A DNA stretch of 64,000 bases from Spartobacteria bacterium. GTDB taxonomy: Bacteria > Verrucomicrobiota > Verrucomicrobiia > Chthoniobacterales > UBA10450. Below are positions 37,526 to 50,683 of this stretch, piece after piece (position 1 is the first letter of the stretch; the number at the start of each line of letters is the position of its first letter). The stretch is taken from the NCBI GenBank assembly GCA_003134765.1, contig PLCM01000020.1:1-64000 (forward strand). The letters are read 5' to 3'. A program made the position numbers and the translations under genes. The notes below the pieces were generated by a model. That model was not told where the DNA came from. It ran no database searches and saw only the letters and a program-made list of their open reading frames with translations.

Positions 37526-38151
37526 GGGAAAGAAGTCCGGCCAATCGCAACGATCGCCCGCCAGTTCGTCCCGTTGGGACGCTCGATGATCAGTTCGATC
37601 AGTCGAGGCAAATGACCGGTATCCGTCCATCGTTCCACCCAAGCGTTTAGCATAGGACTGAAGTAGCGAATCCGTAAGCCGTTCACGTCATCGATCAAAG
37701 GCACCCAGGTTTCTGTCTCATCAGAGCCCTCCGCTTCATCGCGAGGTTTGCGATAACAGCCGAGTTGCAGCCGGTCGCTGCCTTCTTTTATCGGCCGTAA
37801 ACGCATCCGCACCGTGAACTCGCCGCCCGCATAGCGCGTGAGCAAGCCCGGTCCGGCGCTACAGGCCCATATGATTTCGTCACGAGGCCGGTCGTTGAAC
37901 TTGTAGGTATCGCCCGCGAGCGCGCCGTCCCCAGTCGGCAGGTTCTGCCATTGCGATGTGAGCAGATCGAGTAACCCGGCGTAACGCGCCTCTTCCATGC
38001 TTTCCGTCGCCGAAATCCGGAGCGCCGAAATATTGGTCTGGACGAAGCGGAAAATCGCCATCGACATCAACCCCAGGATCGCCGCGGCGAGGATGATCTC
38101 GAGCAGAGTGAAACCGGGGAGATTCCTGCGCCTAACCGGAGCGATAAACAT
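37522..38151 (-). CDS. GspJ-like minor pseudopilin
   Basis: LPGFTLLEIILAAAILGLMSMAIFRFV prepilin signal. Confidence 0.8.
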   Translation of the reverse strand: MFIAPVRRRNLPGFTLLEIILAAAILGLMSMAIFRFVQTNISALRISATESMEEARYAGLLDLLTSQWQNLPTGDGALAGDTYKFNDRPRDEIIWACSAGPGLLTRYAGGEFTVRMRLRPIKEGSDRLQLGCYRKPRDEAEGSDETETWVPLIDDVNGLRIRYFSPMLNAWVERWTDTGHLPRLIELIIERPNGTNWRAIVAIGRTSFP

Positions 38152-38533
38152 AAAATTGAATCTTGCGCGACTGGTCCGCGCCCCCACGTCTCCATTGTGC
38201 CGTCAAGGTAACGAGATTAATCCCGTTCAGCTCCGTATTGTCCTCGCCTTGCAGCGCTGCCGGCACGGATTGTTGCACCAACAGGATATCGCCGTATCCG
38301 GTCGCCACTTTCGTTTCCTTCTTGGCGTCGGGAAACCCAGGCGTCGCCTGAATCTCCGCCATCCGATCGGCCAGGATCTGGCGGACCCGGTTTTCTTCGG
38401 AATTGAGCCCGCTCGCGTTCAGGCAATTCTGGACCGATCGGCCCAGCGCGAGCACACCAATGGAAAAAATTGCGAGGCCGATGAGGACCTCGTAAAGGGC
38501 GAACGCGGCGCGCGCGCGTTTACTTTGCCACAT
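38132..38533 (-). CDS. GspI-like minor pseudopilin
   Basis: RAAFALYEVLIGLAIFSIGVLALG. Confidence 0.75.
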   Translation of the reverse strand: MWQSKRARAAFALYEVLIGLAIFSIGVLALGRSVQNCLNASGLNSEENRVRQILADRMAEIQATPGFPDAKKETKVATGYGDILLVQQSVPAALQGEDNTELNGINLVTLTAQWRRGGADQSRKIQFYVYRSG

Positions 38534-38999
38534 AAGTCACGATCTCAGCGCGGGCGGTCAGCGCGGAGTAATTCGCCGTCCAGCCCCCATCTTTTCCGCG
38601 ATAACTCACCACCGCCGGCTCGCAGTTTCCCGAGGGCCAGAAAATCCATTCCGCCGGTGTCTCATCCAGGAGCGCCGCCGGGAAAGAAAACTTGAGCGAT
38701 TCGTTTTTTCCCAGTCTCAATTTCACGGCCGGCTCGGGATCTTCGCCCTTGAGCAATCCTTCGGGCCGCAATCCCACCGCGCCCTCGTGCCAGACAATCA
38801 GGTAAGGACGCCGCTCCGTGATGCTGCGTTCCTGGGCTTCGCGGACGATCGCATTGAACCCATCGAGCGAACGGCGGAGACGGCGATCGGCCAGGACGCC
38901 GTTCATACTCGGCACCGCCAGCATCATGAGAACCACCAGGATCACCACCGCGATCGCAAGTTCGACTAACGTAAAACCAGTCTCGGTGCGTCTTGTCAT
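38520..38999 (-). CDS. GspH-like minor pseudopilin
   Basis: ETGFTLVELAIAVVILVVLMMLAVPSM prepilin signal. Confidence 0.8.
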   Translation of the reverse strand: MTRRTETGFTLVELAIAVVILVVLMMLAVPSMNGVLADRRLRRSLDGFNAIVREAQERSITERRPYLIVWHEGAVGLRPEGLLKGEDPEPAVKLRLGKNESLKFSFPAALLDETPAEWIFWPSGNCEPAVVSYRGKDGGWTANYSALTARAEIVTYVAK

Positions 39000-39290
39000 G
39001 TCGAGTTAGAGTTTATCCGGAGCGACGTCGAAGGAAGACATCTCTAACTATTTAGCGTTTGCGCATCGACAATCAGTTCGAGGTCGAACCTTCCCGAAAA
39101 GTTACGCGGTCGGCGGCAAATCACAAGGTAGGGCTCCCATCCTGTTCCTGATCCTGATCTTGCTCATGGTCTTTTGCCTCCATTAGACCCGACAGAGCCT
39201 GGTCACGACTGGGATGGCGACGGCAAGACTCCGCTAAAAAAACGCAAGCGACCAGCAGCACCCGGCCTTCTCCTATGTTAGCTTTCCCTC

Positions 39291-40346
39291 GTGAACGCGG
39301 TGCCGCGACGCCATTCGAAAATCCTTGCTCTTAGCCTTTGCCTGGGCGCCGCCGGGATTGCCGCCGTCCTCATCTGGCAGGGCCTGGCCGAACAGGGCGC
39401 TCCCGATCCGATGCGGCCCAACACCAGCCCGACGGTCGCGTTTCTCGATATCGGCGTGCTGGTTTTCCGCGAAGGCCTCGAATGCATCCTGGTCCTGGCC
39501 GCGATCACGGCGAGCATGATCGGGGCAAAACAAGCGCATCGCCGGCCGGTCGCACTCGGCGCGGGAATCGCATTCGGCGCGACTCTCGTCACGTGGTTGA
39601 TCGCGGTGGGCATCGTCGGGTCGCTGATGGAGAGCGTGCCGGCGCTGGATCTGCAAGCGGCAACCGGATTGCTGGCAGTTATCGTCCTGCTCGTCATCAT
39701 GAACTGGTTTTTCCACAAGATCTATTGGGGTGGATGGATTCGGGCGCACAATCGCCGCCGCAAATCGCTCCTCGCCCCCGGTCCGGTAAAAAAGAACGGT
39801 CACTCGCGTTTGTGGTGGGGGCTGGTCCTGCTCGGCTTCACCTCGCTTTACCGCGAAGGATTCGAGGTGGTCCTCTTTCTCCAAAGCTACAACTTGCGCC
39901 TCGGCGGCGGCGTCGTTCTAAAAGGAGCTCTTCTTGGTCTGCTCCTGTCGGGCATTGTGGCCATGCTCACCTTCGTGCTTCAGCGACGGCTCCCGTACCG
40001 GAAAATGCTCATCACCACCGGCACTCTCCTCGGCGTGGTTCTGCTCGTGATGGTGGGCGAGCAAGCGCAGGAGATGCAGCTCGCTCATTGGATTTCGCGG
40101 ACCGAAATCCCGTGGTTGGCCAGCACATTGCCGGCGTGGCTCGGAATGTGGTTCGCGGTTTTCCCGACCTATGAAACGCTGATCGCGCAAGGGCTCGCCG
40201 CGATTCTGGTCGTAGGTTCATATTACGCCGCGCGGCACATGGGGGCCACGGCCGATCAAGAGATCGCGCCAGAGCCCGATGCTGCCATCGTCCGGCGTCT
40301 CGAGACCGCGTCCGTAATCCATCGGAGCAGTATGAGGCGGTCCTGA
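39291..40346 (+). CDS. FTR1-family high-affinity iron permease
   Basis: two REGLE-type motifs (REGLE, REGFE), about seven TM segments; GTG start. Confidence 0.88.
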   Translation: MNAVPRRHSKILALSLCLGAAGIAAVLIWQGLAEQGAPDPMRPNTSPTVAFLDIGVLVFREGLECILVLAAITASMIGAKQAHRRPVALGAGIAFGATLVTWLIAVGIVGSLMESVPALDLQAATGLLAVIVLLVIMNWFFHKIYWGGWIRAHNRRRKSLLAPGPVKKNGHSRLWWGLVLLGFTSLYREGFEVVLFLQSYNLRLGGGVVLKGALLGLLLSGIVAMLTFVLQRRLPYRKMLITTGTLLGVVLLVMVGEQAQEMQLAHWISRTEIPWLASTLPAWLGMWFAVFPTYETLIAQGLAAILVVGSYYAARHMGATADQEIAPEPDAAIVRRLETASVIHRSSMRRS

Positions 40347-40621
40347 GCCGGTGGGTGCTCGCTCCCCGGTGTAGCCGCGGCGTTCTGTCGCCGCGTTTCT
40401 CTCGGTCCAAGTTCGACACCGTAGCCCCGCGCTCTCTCGCCGCGTTCCTCGCTACGAACCAACGCCCCGAAAAGGGCGGGGCGTTTCGCTGTCGCCGCGT
40501 CCCTCGCCGCGAAAGAACTCCACGACTGAGCGGGCCGGCTGTCGCGAGGGTGGCAGAGCCACGTTTTTCACCAGGGAACGCTCTCGCAGGGGCATGATCC
40601 TAGCTTTCCTTTGCGGAACCA

Positions 40622-41839
40622 ATGGATCGCCAAACTGTTGACGCCTTATTGACGGGCATGCTCGAAAGTGCCGACGGGGTCTCCGATTTGCTTTTTATCT
40701 CGGGGAAACCCCCCCTGGTCGAGGTCCACGGCCGTTTGAGCGATTTCCCAATCGATACGCCTGAATCGGTTCTGACCCCGGCGCTGATCGAACAGCTCGC
40801 CGGCCAGATCATGAACGGAAGCGAACGGCTGCGTCTGGAATTTTCCAATACCGGTTCGTGCGATTGCAGCTACGCCATTGATGACCTGGCGCGCTTTCGG
40901 GTAAATATCTTCAAACAGAACGGCCGTCACGCGATCGTGATGCGCAAGCTGCAATCGAAAATCCCCACCCTCGATGTGCTGGGGCTTCCCCCGATTTTTC
41001 GCGAAATCGTCAAGGAAAAGGACGGCATTATTCTCCTGACTGGCGGCACCGGCACCGGCAAGACGACGACCCTGGCCGCGATGCTAGACGAGCTGAATGA
41101 AACGCAGGAGATTCACATCGTTACTCTGGAAGACCCGATCGAGTTCTTTCATACGCATCGCAAAGCCGCCATCAGCCAGCGCGAATTAGGGAAGGACTTC
41201 CCAAACTTTGCCGACGGTTTGCGCGCCGCCCTGCGGCAGGCGCCGAAAGCGATCCTGGTGGGCGAAATCCGCGACCGCGAAACCCTCGAGATCGCCATGA
41301 CCGCATCCGAAACGGGACACATTGTTTTCAGCACCCTGCATACGATTAACGCGGGGCAGACGATCAACCGCATTCTCGGCATGTTTTCGCGGGAGGAAGA
41401 ACAACAACTCCGCCAGCGCCTGGCCGCGACGCTGCGCTACGTGGTGAGCCAGCGTCTCGTGGGCAAAATCGATGGTGGCCGGCTGCTTGTCACCGAAATC
41501 ATGGGAAGCAGCCTGCGCACGCGCGAGACGATTGTTTACGGAGAATCAGAGAACAAATCATTCCTGGAAATCATAGAGGCCGGGTCAAGCCTGGGCTGGC
41601 ATAGTTTCGACCAATCGATCATGGCAGCGTTCAAGGCTGGAATTATCACGGAGGAGACGGCGATGGCTTCCTGCTCGAACAAGGGAAAGCTGCGGCGAGA
41701 ACTTGAATTGGTCCAGAAACAACGCGGGGTCGCAAACGAGCAGGCGCCATCCGGGTTGAAACTGCACATTCCCGAGCCGATCCGGATCATCGAAGAAGGC
41801 GCAGCCGCGGTTGCTTCGGCCCGGCGCACCAAAAGCTGA
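40622..41839 (+). CDS. PilT/PilU-like type IV pilus ATPase
   Basis: LLTGGTGTGKTTTLAAMLDELN (Walker A), TLEDPIEF, AILVGEIRDRETLEIAMTASETGHIVFSTLHT. Confidence 0.93.
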   Translation: MDRQTVDALLTGMLESADGVSDLLFISGKPPLVEVHGRLSDFPIDTPESVLTPALIEQLAGQIMNGSERLRLEFSNTGSCDCSYAIDDLARFRVNIFKQNGRHAIVMRKLQSKIPTLDVLGLPPIFREIVKEKDGIILLTGGTGTGKTTTLAAMLDELNETQEIHIVTLEDPIEFFHTHRKAAISQRELGKDFPNFADGLRAALRQAPKAILVGEIRDRETLEIAMTASETGHIVFSTLHTINAGQTINRILGMFSREEEQQLRQRLAATLRYVVSQRLVGKIDGGRLLVTEIMGSSLRTRETIVYGESENKSFLEIIEAGSSLGWHSFDQSIMAAFKAGIITEETAMASCSNKGKLRRELELVQKQRGVANEQAPSGLKLHIPEPIRIIEEGAAAVASARRTKS

Positions 41840-41883
41840 CACATTCTGTTTGAGCAGAGGCGTCGCCTCGCCCAATCTACGGA

Positions 41884-44800
41884 ATGTCGCTTCGCCTCGT
41901 CTCGCGCTTCTTGCTTCTCCTTTTTCTCTGCAATCTCCCTCCGGCTCGGGCTGCCGAGCCTTCCCCCGCACCCGCCGGTCCAGGCGCGATTGATGAAAAA
42001 CTCTTTCGCGGGATGCAATGGCGCCAGGTCGGCCCGTTCCGCGGCGGCCGCGCCTTGGTCATCGAAGGCATCCCGAACGAACCGGGCGTTTACTATTTCG
42101 GCGCCGTCGCGGGCGGCGTCTGGAAAACAACCGATGGCGGCGCAAACTGGGCCCCCCTTTTTGACAAGGAAACAATCTCTTCCATCGGCGCAATTGCCGT
42201 GGCGGCTTCGGACCACAATGTCGTTTACGCCGGGACCGGCGAAGCGGCGGTGCGCGGAAATATTTCGTACGGCGCCGGCGTTTATAAATCGGTTGATGCC
42301 GGCAAGACCTGGAAGAACGTCGGCCTGAAAGACACCCGCCATATTGGCGCCCTGATCGTCGATCCCAAAAACTCCGACGTCGTCCTCGTTGCCGCGCTCG
42401 GTCACATCTTTGGTCCGAACCAGGAGCGCGGGATTTTTCGCACTACCGACGGCGGCAAGACCTGGACGAAAGTCTTGGGCAAGGATCAGGACACCGGCGG
42501 AATCGATGTCGTCTTCGATCCGCAAAATTCGAACGTCGTTTTCGCGGCACTCTGGCAGGCGCGCCGGCAGCCGTGGAACTTCTCGAGCGGCGGGCCGGGC
42601 AGCGGCCTCTACCGCTCCGATGATGGCGGCGCGTCGTGGAAACGCCTCGAAGGAAATGGTCTGCCGGGGGGGATTCTTGGGCGAATCGGGGTCAGCGTTT
42701 CGGGCGCGGATTCGGATCGCGTCTACGCCATGATCGAAGCGAAAGAAGGAGGGCTCTTCCGCTCCGATGACGGGGGAACCAAGTGGACGCGGGTGAATGA
42801 AGACGGCCGCTTTCGCCAGCGGGCCTGGTATTTCAGCAAGATTTACGCGGACCCGAAATCAATCGACACGGTTTATGTTTTGAACACCGGGCTCTTCCGA
42901 TCGGTCGATGGCGGCAAGTCGTTCACGCTCCTTCCGGCGCGTCACGGCGATCATCACGGTCTTTGGATCGATCCCCTGAATCCGCAACGCCTCGCGAATG
43001 CAAATGACGGTGGCGCCGCGATCTCCACCGACGGTGGCAAAACCTGGACGACGCAGAACAATCAACCGACTGCGCAATTCTATCACGTCGCGGTCGATAA
43101 CGCGTTCCCGTACCACATTTACGGCGCCCAGCAGGACAACTCGAACATCGGCATCGCGAGCCGGACCGATTCCGGTGTGATCACGGCGCAGGACTGGTTC
43201 CAGGCTGGAGGCGGTGAATGCGGGTTCGTCATTCCCGATCCGCGGGACTGGCACATCATTTATTCCAATAGCGAGGGCTACCTGACCTATTATGATAAGA
43301 CCAAAGAGCACGCGCACGACGCCAGCGTGGCGCCGCTCGATAACTCCGGGCACGGCGCAGTCGATCTCACCCATCGGTTCCAGTGGGTCTCCCCGCTAAT
43401 GATTTCGCCGCACAATCCCGATGTTATCTACACCGGCGGCGAAAGCGTTTTCAAAACAACCGATCAGGGGAAAACCTGGACCGCCATCAGCGGCGATTTG
43501 ACCCGCAACGACAAGAGCAAGCAACAGCCGAGCGGCGGCCCCCTCACCCTCGATATCACATCGGTGGAATATTACGACACCGTCTTCGCGCTCGCGGAGT
43601 CGCCAAAACAAAAGGGGATGCTTTGGGCCGGCACGGACGACGGGTTGGTTCACCTCACGACTGACGAAGGCCAGCATTGGACGAACGTCTCGCCGAAGGT
43701 GCCCGAGTGGAGCACGGTGAGTCTGATCGATCCGTCGCCGCACGATGCCACGGTTGCCTATGTCGTGTTCGACCGGCACAAGCTCGACGATTTCAAGCCT
43801 TACATTTTCAAGACCAACGATTCCGGGAAAACCTGGACGGCGATTACGACCGGCATTCCCGAAGGCGCTTACGTTCACGCGGTGCGGGAAGATCCGAAAC
43901 GGCGCGGACTCCTCTACGCCGGAACCGAGACGGGCATGTATGTCTCGTTCGACGACGGCGCTCACTGGCAGCCGCTCCAGCTGAACCTGCCGGTTACGCC
44001 CATTCACGATCTGGTTGTGAAAGACGACGACCTCGTTGTCGCAACCCACGGACGATCGTTCTGGGTCCTCGACGACGTCACCCCGCTGCGCCAGGTGACG
44101 GGGCCGTCCGCCCAGATGGACTCACTCCTTTATCAACCTCAGACCGCCTTGCGTCTCCATTACCCAACGGAAATCGACAAGCGCCAGCCCGCGGGTGACA
44201 ACCCGCCTGCCGGCGCCATCATCGATTACTTCCTGAAGGTTGCCGCGAAAGACGAAGTGACGCTCGATATTCTCGACTCACAGGGGAAGGTGGTCCGGCA
44301 TCTTTCGAGCAAGGACAAAAAGAAAAACGATCAGCCGCCGGAGTGGCCGGACCAGATCGAAACACCAAGGACGATTCCGGCCGCCGAGGGGATGAACCGT
44401 TTCGCCTGGGACCTCCATTACGACGATCCGATTGAAACGCCCGGGGCTTTTTATTACGGGGAGGGCCCCCGCGGTCCGCTCGCACTGCCGGGCGAATATC
44501 AGGTGAAGTTGACCGCCGCCGGGAAAACCCAGACCGCGCCGCTCCATCTTGTGATCGATCCGCGAACCAAGGACGCGGAGCCGGTAATTTCGAAGCAGTT
44601 CGAGCTCTCCTCGAAAGTCGCGAACCGGATCGGCGATCTGCACCAGGCCATCAATGAGATCCGTAACGTCAAGACGCAGATTCAAGGGCTGCACAAAAGA
44701 TTCGGCGAGGATGAGCGGTTGAAAGCGGCCCTGACCGCAGCGGACGATCTCACCAAAAAGATGTCCGCGGTGGAGGAACAATTGATCCAGGTGAACATGA

Positions 44801-45048
44801 AAGGTTCCGAGGGCAACCTCGCTTTTCCAAACATGCTGAACGAGGCGTTTTATTCATTCAGCCGCACCATCGAATACGCCGACTACGGACCGACCCAGCC
44901 CCAGAACGACCTTTTCAAGACCCTGGACACACGGTTGGACGAGCAACTAAAGAAATGGAATCAGCTCAAGGTTGAGGAAGTGCCAAAGATTGCGGCCTTG
45001 ATCCGGCAGGTCGAGCTGCCGGCCATATCGGTGGGCGAAAAGCCGTAG
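41884..45048 (+). CDS. secreted BNR/VPS10-sortilin-like beta-propeller protein
   Basis: 1054 aa, repeated SxDGGKTW-type Asp-box motifs. Confidence 0.9.
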   Translation: MSLRLVSRFLLLLFLCNLPPARAAEPSPAPAGPGAIDEKLFRGMQWRQVGPFRGGRALVIEGIPNEPGVYYFGAVAGGVWKTTDGGANWAPLFDKETISSIGAIAVAASDHNVVYAGTGEAAVRGNISYGAGVYKSVDAGKTWKNVGLKDTRHIGALIVDPKNSDVVLVAALGHIFGPNQERGIFRTTDGGKTWTKVLGKDQDTGGIDVVFDPQNSNVVFAALWQARRQPWNFSSGGPGSGLYRSDDGGASWKRLEGNGLPGGILGRIGVSVSGADSDRVYAMIEAKEGGLFRSDDGGTKWTRVNEDGRFRQRAWYFSKIYADPKSIDTVYVLNTGLFRSVDGGKSFTLLPARHGDHHGLWIDPLNPQRLANANDGGAAISTDGGKTWTTQNNQPTAQFYHVAVDNAFPYHIYGAQQDNSNIGIASRTDSGVITAQDWFQAGGGECGFVIPDPRDWHIIYSNSEGYLTYYDKTKEHAHDASVAPLDNSGHGAVDLTHRFQWVSPLMISPHNPDVIYTGGESVFKTTDQGKTWTAISGDLTRNDKSKQQPSGGPLTLDITSVEYYDTVFALAESPKQKGMLWAGTDDGLVHLTTDEGQHWTNVSPKVPEWSTVSLIDPSPHDATVAYVVFDRHKLDDFKPYIFKTNDSGKTWTAITTGIPEGAYVHAVREDPKRRGLLYAGTETGMYVSFDDGAHWQPLQLNLPVTPIHDLVVKDDDLVVATHGRSFWVLDDVTPLRQVTGPSAQMDSLLYQPQTALRLHYPTEIDKRQPAGDNPPAGAIIDYFLKVAAKDEVTLDILDSQGKVVRHLSSKDKKKNDQPPEWPDQIETPRTIPAAEGMNRFAWDLHYDDPIETPGAFYYGEGPRGPLALPGEYQVKLTAAGKTQTAPLHLVIDPRTKDAEPVISKQFELSSKVANRIGDLHQAINEIRNVKTQIQGLHKRFGEDERLKAALTAADDLTKKMSAVEEQLIQVNMKGSEGNLAFPNMLNEAFYSFSRTIEYADYGPTQPQNDLFKTLDTRLDEQLKKWNQLKVEEVPKIAALIRQVELPAISVGEKP

Positions 45049-45054
45049 CCGATT

Positions 45055-45456
45055 CTATGTCTTGTCGACGCTGTATTTTCCGGGACCGACAAAAAGAATA
45101 CCGGCGAGGACGAAGCACATCTCGATCGACGGCAATGCGATCCGAAAGCCGCTTCCATGTTTGACGCCAATGGCGTGGCCAATCGCGAGGACGAGCAGCA
45201 CCAGGACGCCCAGACGAAAAAATAGACCGACGATCATGAGGACCCCGCCGACGCAACCAAGCAGCGCGCCGAGAAAGCCCCAGAATTGAAAGTGCGAATG
45301 AATGCCCCAGTTCCGCGCGCCCGCACCGAAATGGGTCCACGCCGACGGACCACCCATCAGCGCCGGGGCGGTGTAGAGAATGAAGAGGAACCCCACGCTA
45401 ACGCGGAGCAAAAGCAGACCGAAGTCGGAGTATTTCGCGAGAAATGCGAGGCGCAT
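45055..45456 (-). CDS. DoxX family membrane protein
   Basis: LLLRVSVGFLFILYTAPALMG..., four TM segments. Confidence 0.75.
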   Translation of the reverse strand: MRLAFLAKYSDFGLLLLRVSVGFLFILYTAPALMGGPSAWTHFGAGARNWGIHSHFQFWGFLGALLGCVGGVLMIVGLFFRLGVLVLLVLAIGHAIGVKHGSGFRIALPSIEMCFVLAGILFVGPGKYSVDKT

Positions 45457-45496
45457 CGCGCGAAGATGAAACGATCAAAGGACGGACGCAAATCAA

Positions 45497-45566
45497 TCCT
45501 CAAGGAGCGGCGGTTTACAAACCGCCGACCCACAAAGCCCGCGGTTTGTAAACCGCCGCTCCTTGA
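45497..45566. repeat. palindromic intergenic repeat (AGGAGCGGCGGTTTACAAACCGC / GCGGTTTGTAAACCGCCGCTCCTT)
   Basis: near-perfect inverted repeat. Confidence 0.85.
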
Positions 45567-45575
45567 AGTTTACCC

Positions 45576-46280
45576 ATGAACAAAGCCGTTCTTCTCGCCG
45601 CGGGTCGCGGGACCCGAATGCGCGATCTCACTGAAACGCTGCCGAAGCCGATGCTCGAGGTGCATGCCAAACCGGTCTTGCAACATATCATCGAAGGTCT
45701 GCGCGCCAATGGCCTAACGAATCTTCTCGTCGTCGTCGGCTGGCGTGCGGAGGTGGTGAAGGAATTCTTCGGCGACGGTTCCAAATTTGGCCTGCAGATC
45801 GATTACGAGACGCAAACGGTCCAGGACGGGACCGGCCGAGTCGTCGCCCTCGCCCGGGAGTTCGTCGGCAACGATCCCTTCCTGCTCAGCTACGGCGACA
45901 TTCTGATCGCCCCGCAGAATTACGGGCGAATTTGCGCGGCCTTAACCGGGGCCGAAGCTGTCATCAGCGTGAAGCGGAGCGATGATGTCAGCCAGGGTGG
46001 CGCCGTTTTCGTGAATGAAAAATTCGAACTGACGGATCTCCGCGAAAAACCGAAACCCGGAGAGCCGACGAGCTCGTGGTACAACGCTGGGGTCTACGCT
46101 TTCCGGCCCGGCATCTTCGATCACATCGCCAGGCTGAAGCCATCGCCGCGTGGCGAATACGAGCTGACCGATGCCATTCGTAATCTGGCGCTCAGTGGAG
46201 AAAAAGTTCAGGCCCTCGAGATTGCTGGCGACTGGGTCGATGTGCGCGACCCCGAGATTCTCGCCCAACTCAACCGATAA
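45576..46280 (+). CDS. sugar-nucleotidyltransferase family protein (NDP-sugar pyrophosphorylase)
   Basis: KAVLLAAGRGTRMRDLTETLPKPMLEVHAKPVLQHIIEGL. Confidence 0.9.
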   Translation: MNKAVLLAAGRGTRMRDLTETLPKPMLEVHAKPVLQHIIEGLRANGLTNLLVVVGWRAEVVKEFFGDGSKFGLQIDYETQTVQDGTGRVVALAREFVGNDPFLLSYGDILIAPQNYGRICAALTGAEAVISVKRSDDVSQGGAVFVNEKFELTDLREKPKPGEPTSSWYNAGVYAFRPGIFDHIARLKPSPRGEYELTDAIRNLALSGEKVQALEIAGDWVDVRDPEILAQLNR

Positions 46281-47109
46281 TTTCCGGCGATTCCTCCGGA
46301 TTGTCGGGACGCGATTGTTCGCCAATCTCCTCTTCGATCTCGCGTTGCCAGGCCTTCGAGACCCATGGCCGCACCAGCCCATAGAGGAGATAAACAAGGA
46401 ACAGGACTGCGGGCATCCATTCGTAGTTGAGCACCGTGAAAAGAAGCACGACCGCAATCACGAGAAAGCGAGAGAGGGAGCGCGTCGTTCGCCAGGTGAC
46501 GGCTTTGAAACTGGGATAACGCAGCCGGCTGAACATCATGACCGAAAGAAACAGCATCAGGGGCGGCAGGACCCACTTGAATTCGCCGATCTCGTGGTCG
46601 CGTTCGCCGAACCACCAGAGCATGAAAAGCGTGATGGACGCGATCAGCCCTGCGGCCGCGGTTATCGGAAACCCCAGGAATTCCTTGCTGTTGGACGGGG
46701 TGCCGCTCGCGGCCGCGGTATTAAAACGAGCCAGCCTCAAGGCCCCACACAGCAAATAAACGAAGGCCACGACCCAGCCGACTCGCGGAAAAGCCAGCAG
46801 CACAATCCGGTAAACCATCAAGGCGGGCGCCAGCCCGAAGGAAATAACATCGGCGAGCGAATCAAACTCTCGCCCAAACGCGCTGTCGTGACCGCCCAGC
46901 CGGGCCAGCCGCCCGTCCAACACGTCGAAGATGCACGCACCCAGGATGAACCAGACCGCGATGTGGAAAAGTTGAGCGGCGGCGTCCGGATCGGAGGCTT
47001 GCAGGAGCGCGCCCTGCACAATCTGGAGCGTGGCCGCGAATCCGCAGAACAGGTTTCCCGCCGTCATCAGGTTCGGCAGGAGATAGATTTTCGGATTCGG
47101 CGTACTCAT
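46270..47109 (-). CDS. pssA: CDP-diacylglycerol-serine O-phosphatidyltransferase
   Basis: FILGACIFDVLDGRLARLGGHDSAFGREFDSLADVISFGLAP (CDP-alcohol transferase motif). Confidence 0.92.
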   Translation of the reverse strand: MSTPNPKIYLLPNLMTAGNLFCGFAATLQIVQGALLQASDPDAAAQLFHIAVWFILGACIFDVLDGRLARLGGHDSAFGREFDSLADVISFGLAPALMVYRIVLLAFPRVGWVVAFVYLLCGALRLARFNTAAASGTPSNSKEFLGFPITAAAGLIASITLFMLWWFGERDHEIGEFKWVLPPLMLFLSVMMFSRLRYPSFKAVTWRTTRSLSRFLVIAVVLLFTVLNYEWMPAVLFLVYLLYGLVRPWVSKAWQREIEEEIGEQSRPDNPEESPEIIG

Positions 47110-47112
47110 CTT

Positions 47113-47742
47113 TCAGCGAAGCCGGGCAATCACGGTGGTCCCACCCGTGACGCGGTCGCCCACCTTCACCAACACCTCGGCTTCCAGTGGTAAGTATACT
47201 TCCGTTCGCGACCCGAAGCGAATCATCCCAAAGTGCTCCCCTTTTTTCAGCTCGTCCCCGACCTTCGACCAGCCCACGATGCGGCGCGCGATCATTCCGG
47301 TAAGCTGCCGCACGACAAACGTCCCACGCTGATTCTGGAAAGCCCACGTCATCGCGCGGTTCTTCGTCGTGCAATCCGCGTGGCGGGCGTCGAGGCAAAG
47401 GCCGGCGTGCGCTTTTCTGTAGACGATCTTGCCTTCGACCGGAGCGCGGTTGGTGTGCACATCGAAAACCGAAAGAAATATCCCAACCCTTTTCTGGAGC
47501 GCGTGCATCACCTCCACCTCCTCGATTTCGACAATGTCCGCCACGGTCCCGTCGGCCGCGGCCACAACCGCATTGGGATCAGCCGGAGAAACGCGCGCCG
47601 GGTCCCGGAAGAACCAGAAAACGTAAACCGTCAGAAGAAGAACGAGCAAGAGAAGCCACGGGAAAACGAAAGCGCTCGCGATCGCCAACGCCGCAAGGGC
47701 AGCGAAGATCCATCGGGCTTCGTAGAGGGTTTGAAATCGCAT
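47113..47742 (-). CDS. psd: phosphatidylserine decarboxylase
   Basis: FFRDPARVSPADPNAVVAAADGTV, GIFLSVFDVHTNRAPVEGKI, FGMIRFGSRTEVYLP. Confidence 0.9.
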   Translation of the reverse strand: MRFQTLYEARWIFAALAALAIASAFVFPWLLLLVLLLTVYVFWFFRDPARVSPADPNAVVAAADGTVADIVEIEEVEVMHALQKRVGIFLSVFDVHTNRAPVEGKIVYRKAHAGLCLDARHADCTTKNRAMTWAFQNQRGTFVVRQLTGMIARRIVGWSKVGDELKKGEHFGMIRFGSRTEVYLPLEAEVLVKVGDRVTGGTTVIARLR

Positions 47743-47888
47743 GAGGTGACGGGCATTTTCGAGGCCGCCGGAGCGATGGTCAAGGCGTCAAAACCGCCTG
47801 TCGCCGGGGGCCGGGATCGGGCCAGTTTCTATGTTCCGCGCAGCAAAAAAAGGGGTCTTCGGAAGATTGTCCTCCCTCCACAAGATAA

Positions 47889-50585
<2,697 letters not shown>

Positions 50586-50650
50586 AAATGACGAAGCACG
50601 AATGACGAATGTCGAAGGAAGGGTAGCGACCATCGTGTCCAGCGTTTCGT

Positions 50651-50675
50651 CATTCGTAATTCGTAATTCGTAATT
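50651..50675. repeat. heptanucleotide tandem repeat (ATTCGTA)x3 in the gyrB-gyrA spacer
   Basis: CATTCGTAATTCGTAATTCGTAATT; pairs imperfectly with GACGAAGCACGAATGACGAATG upstream. Confidence 0.85.
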
Positions 50676-50683
50676 TTATTCCC

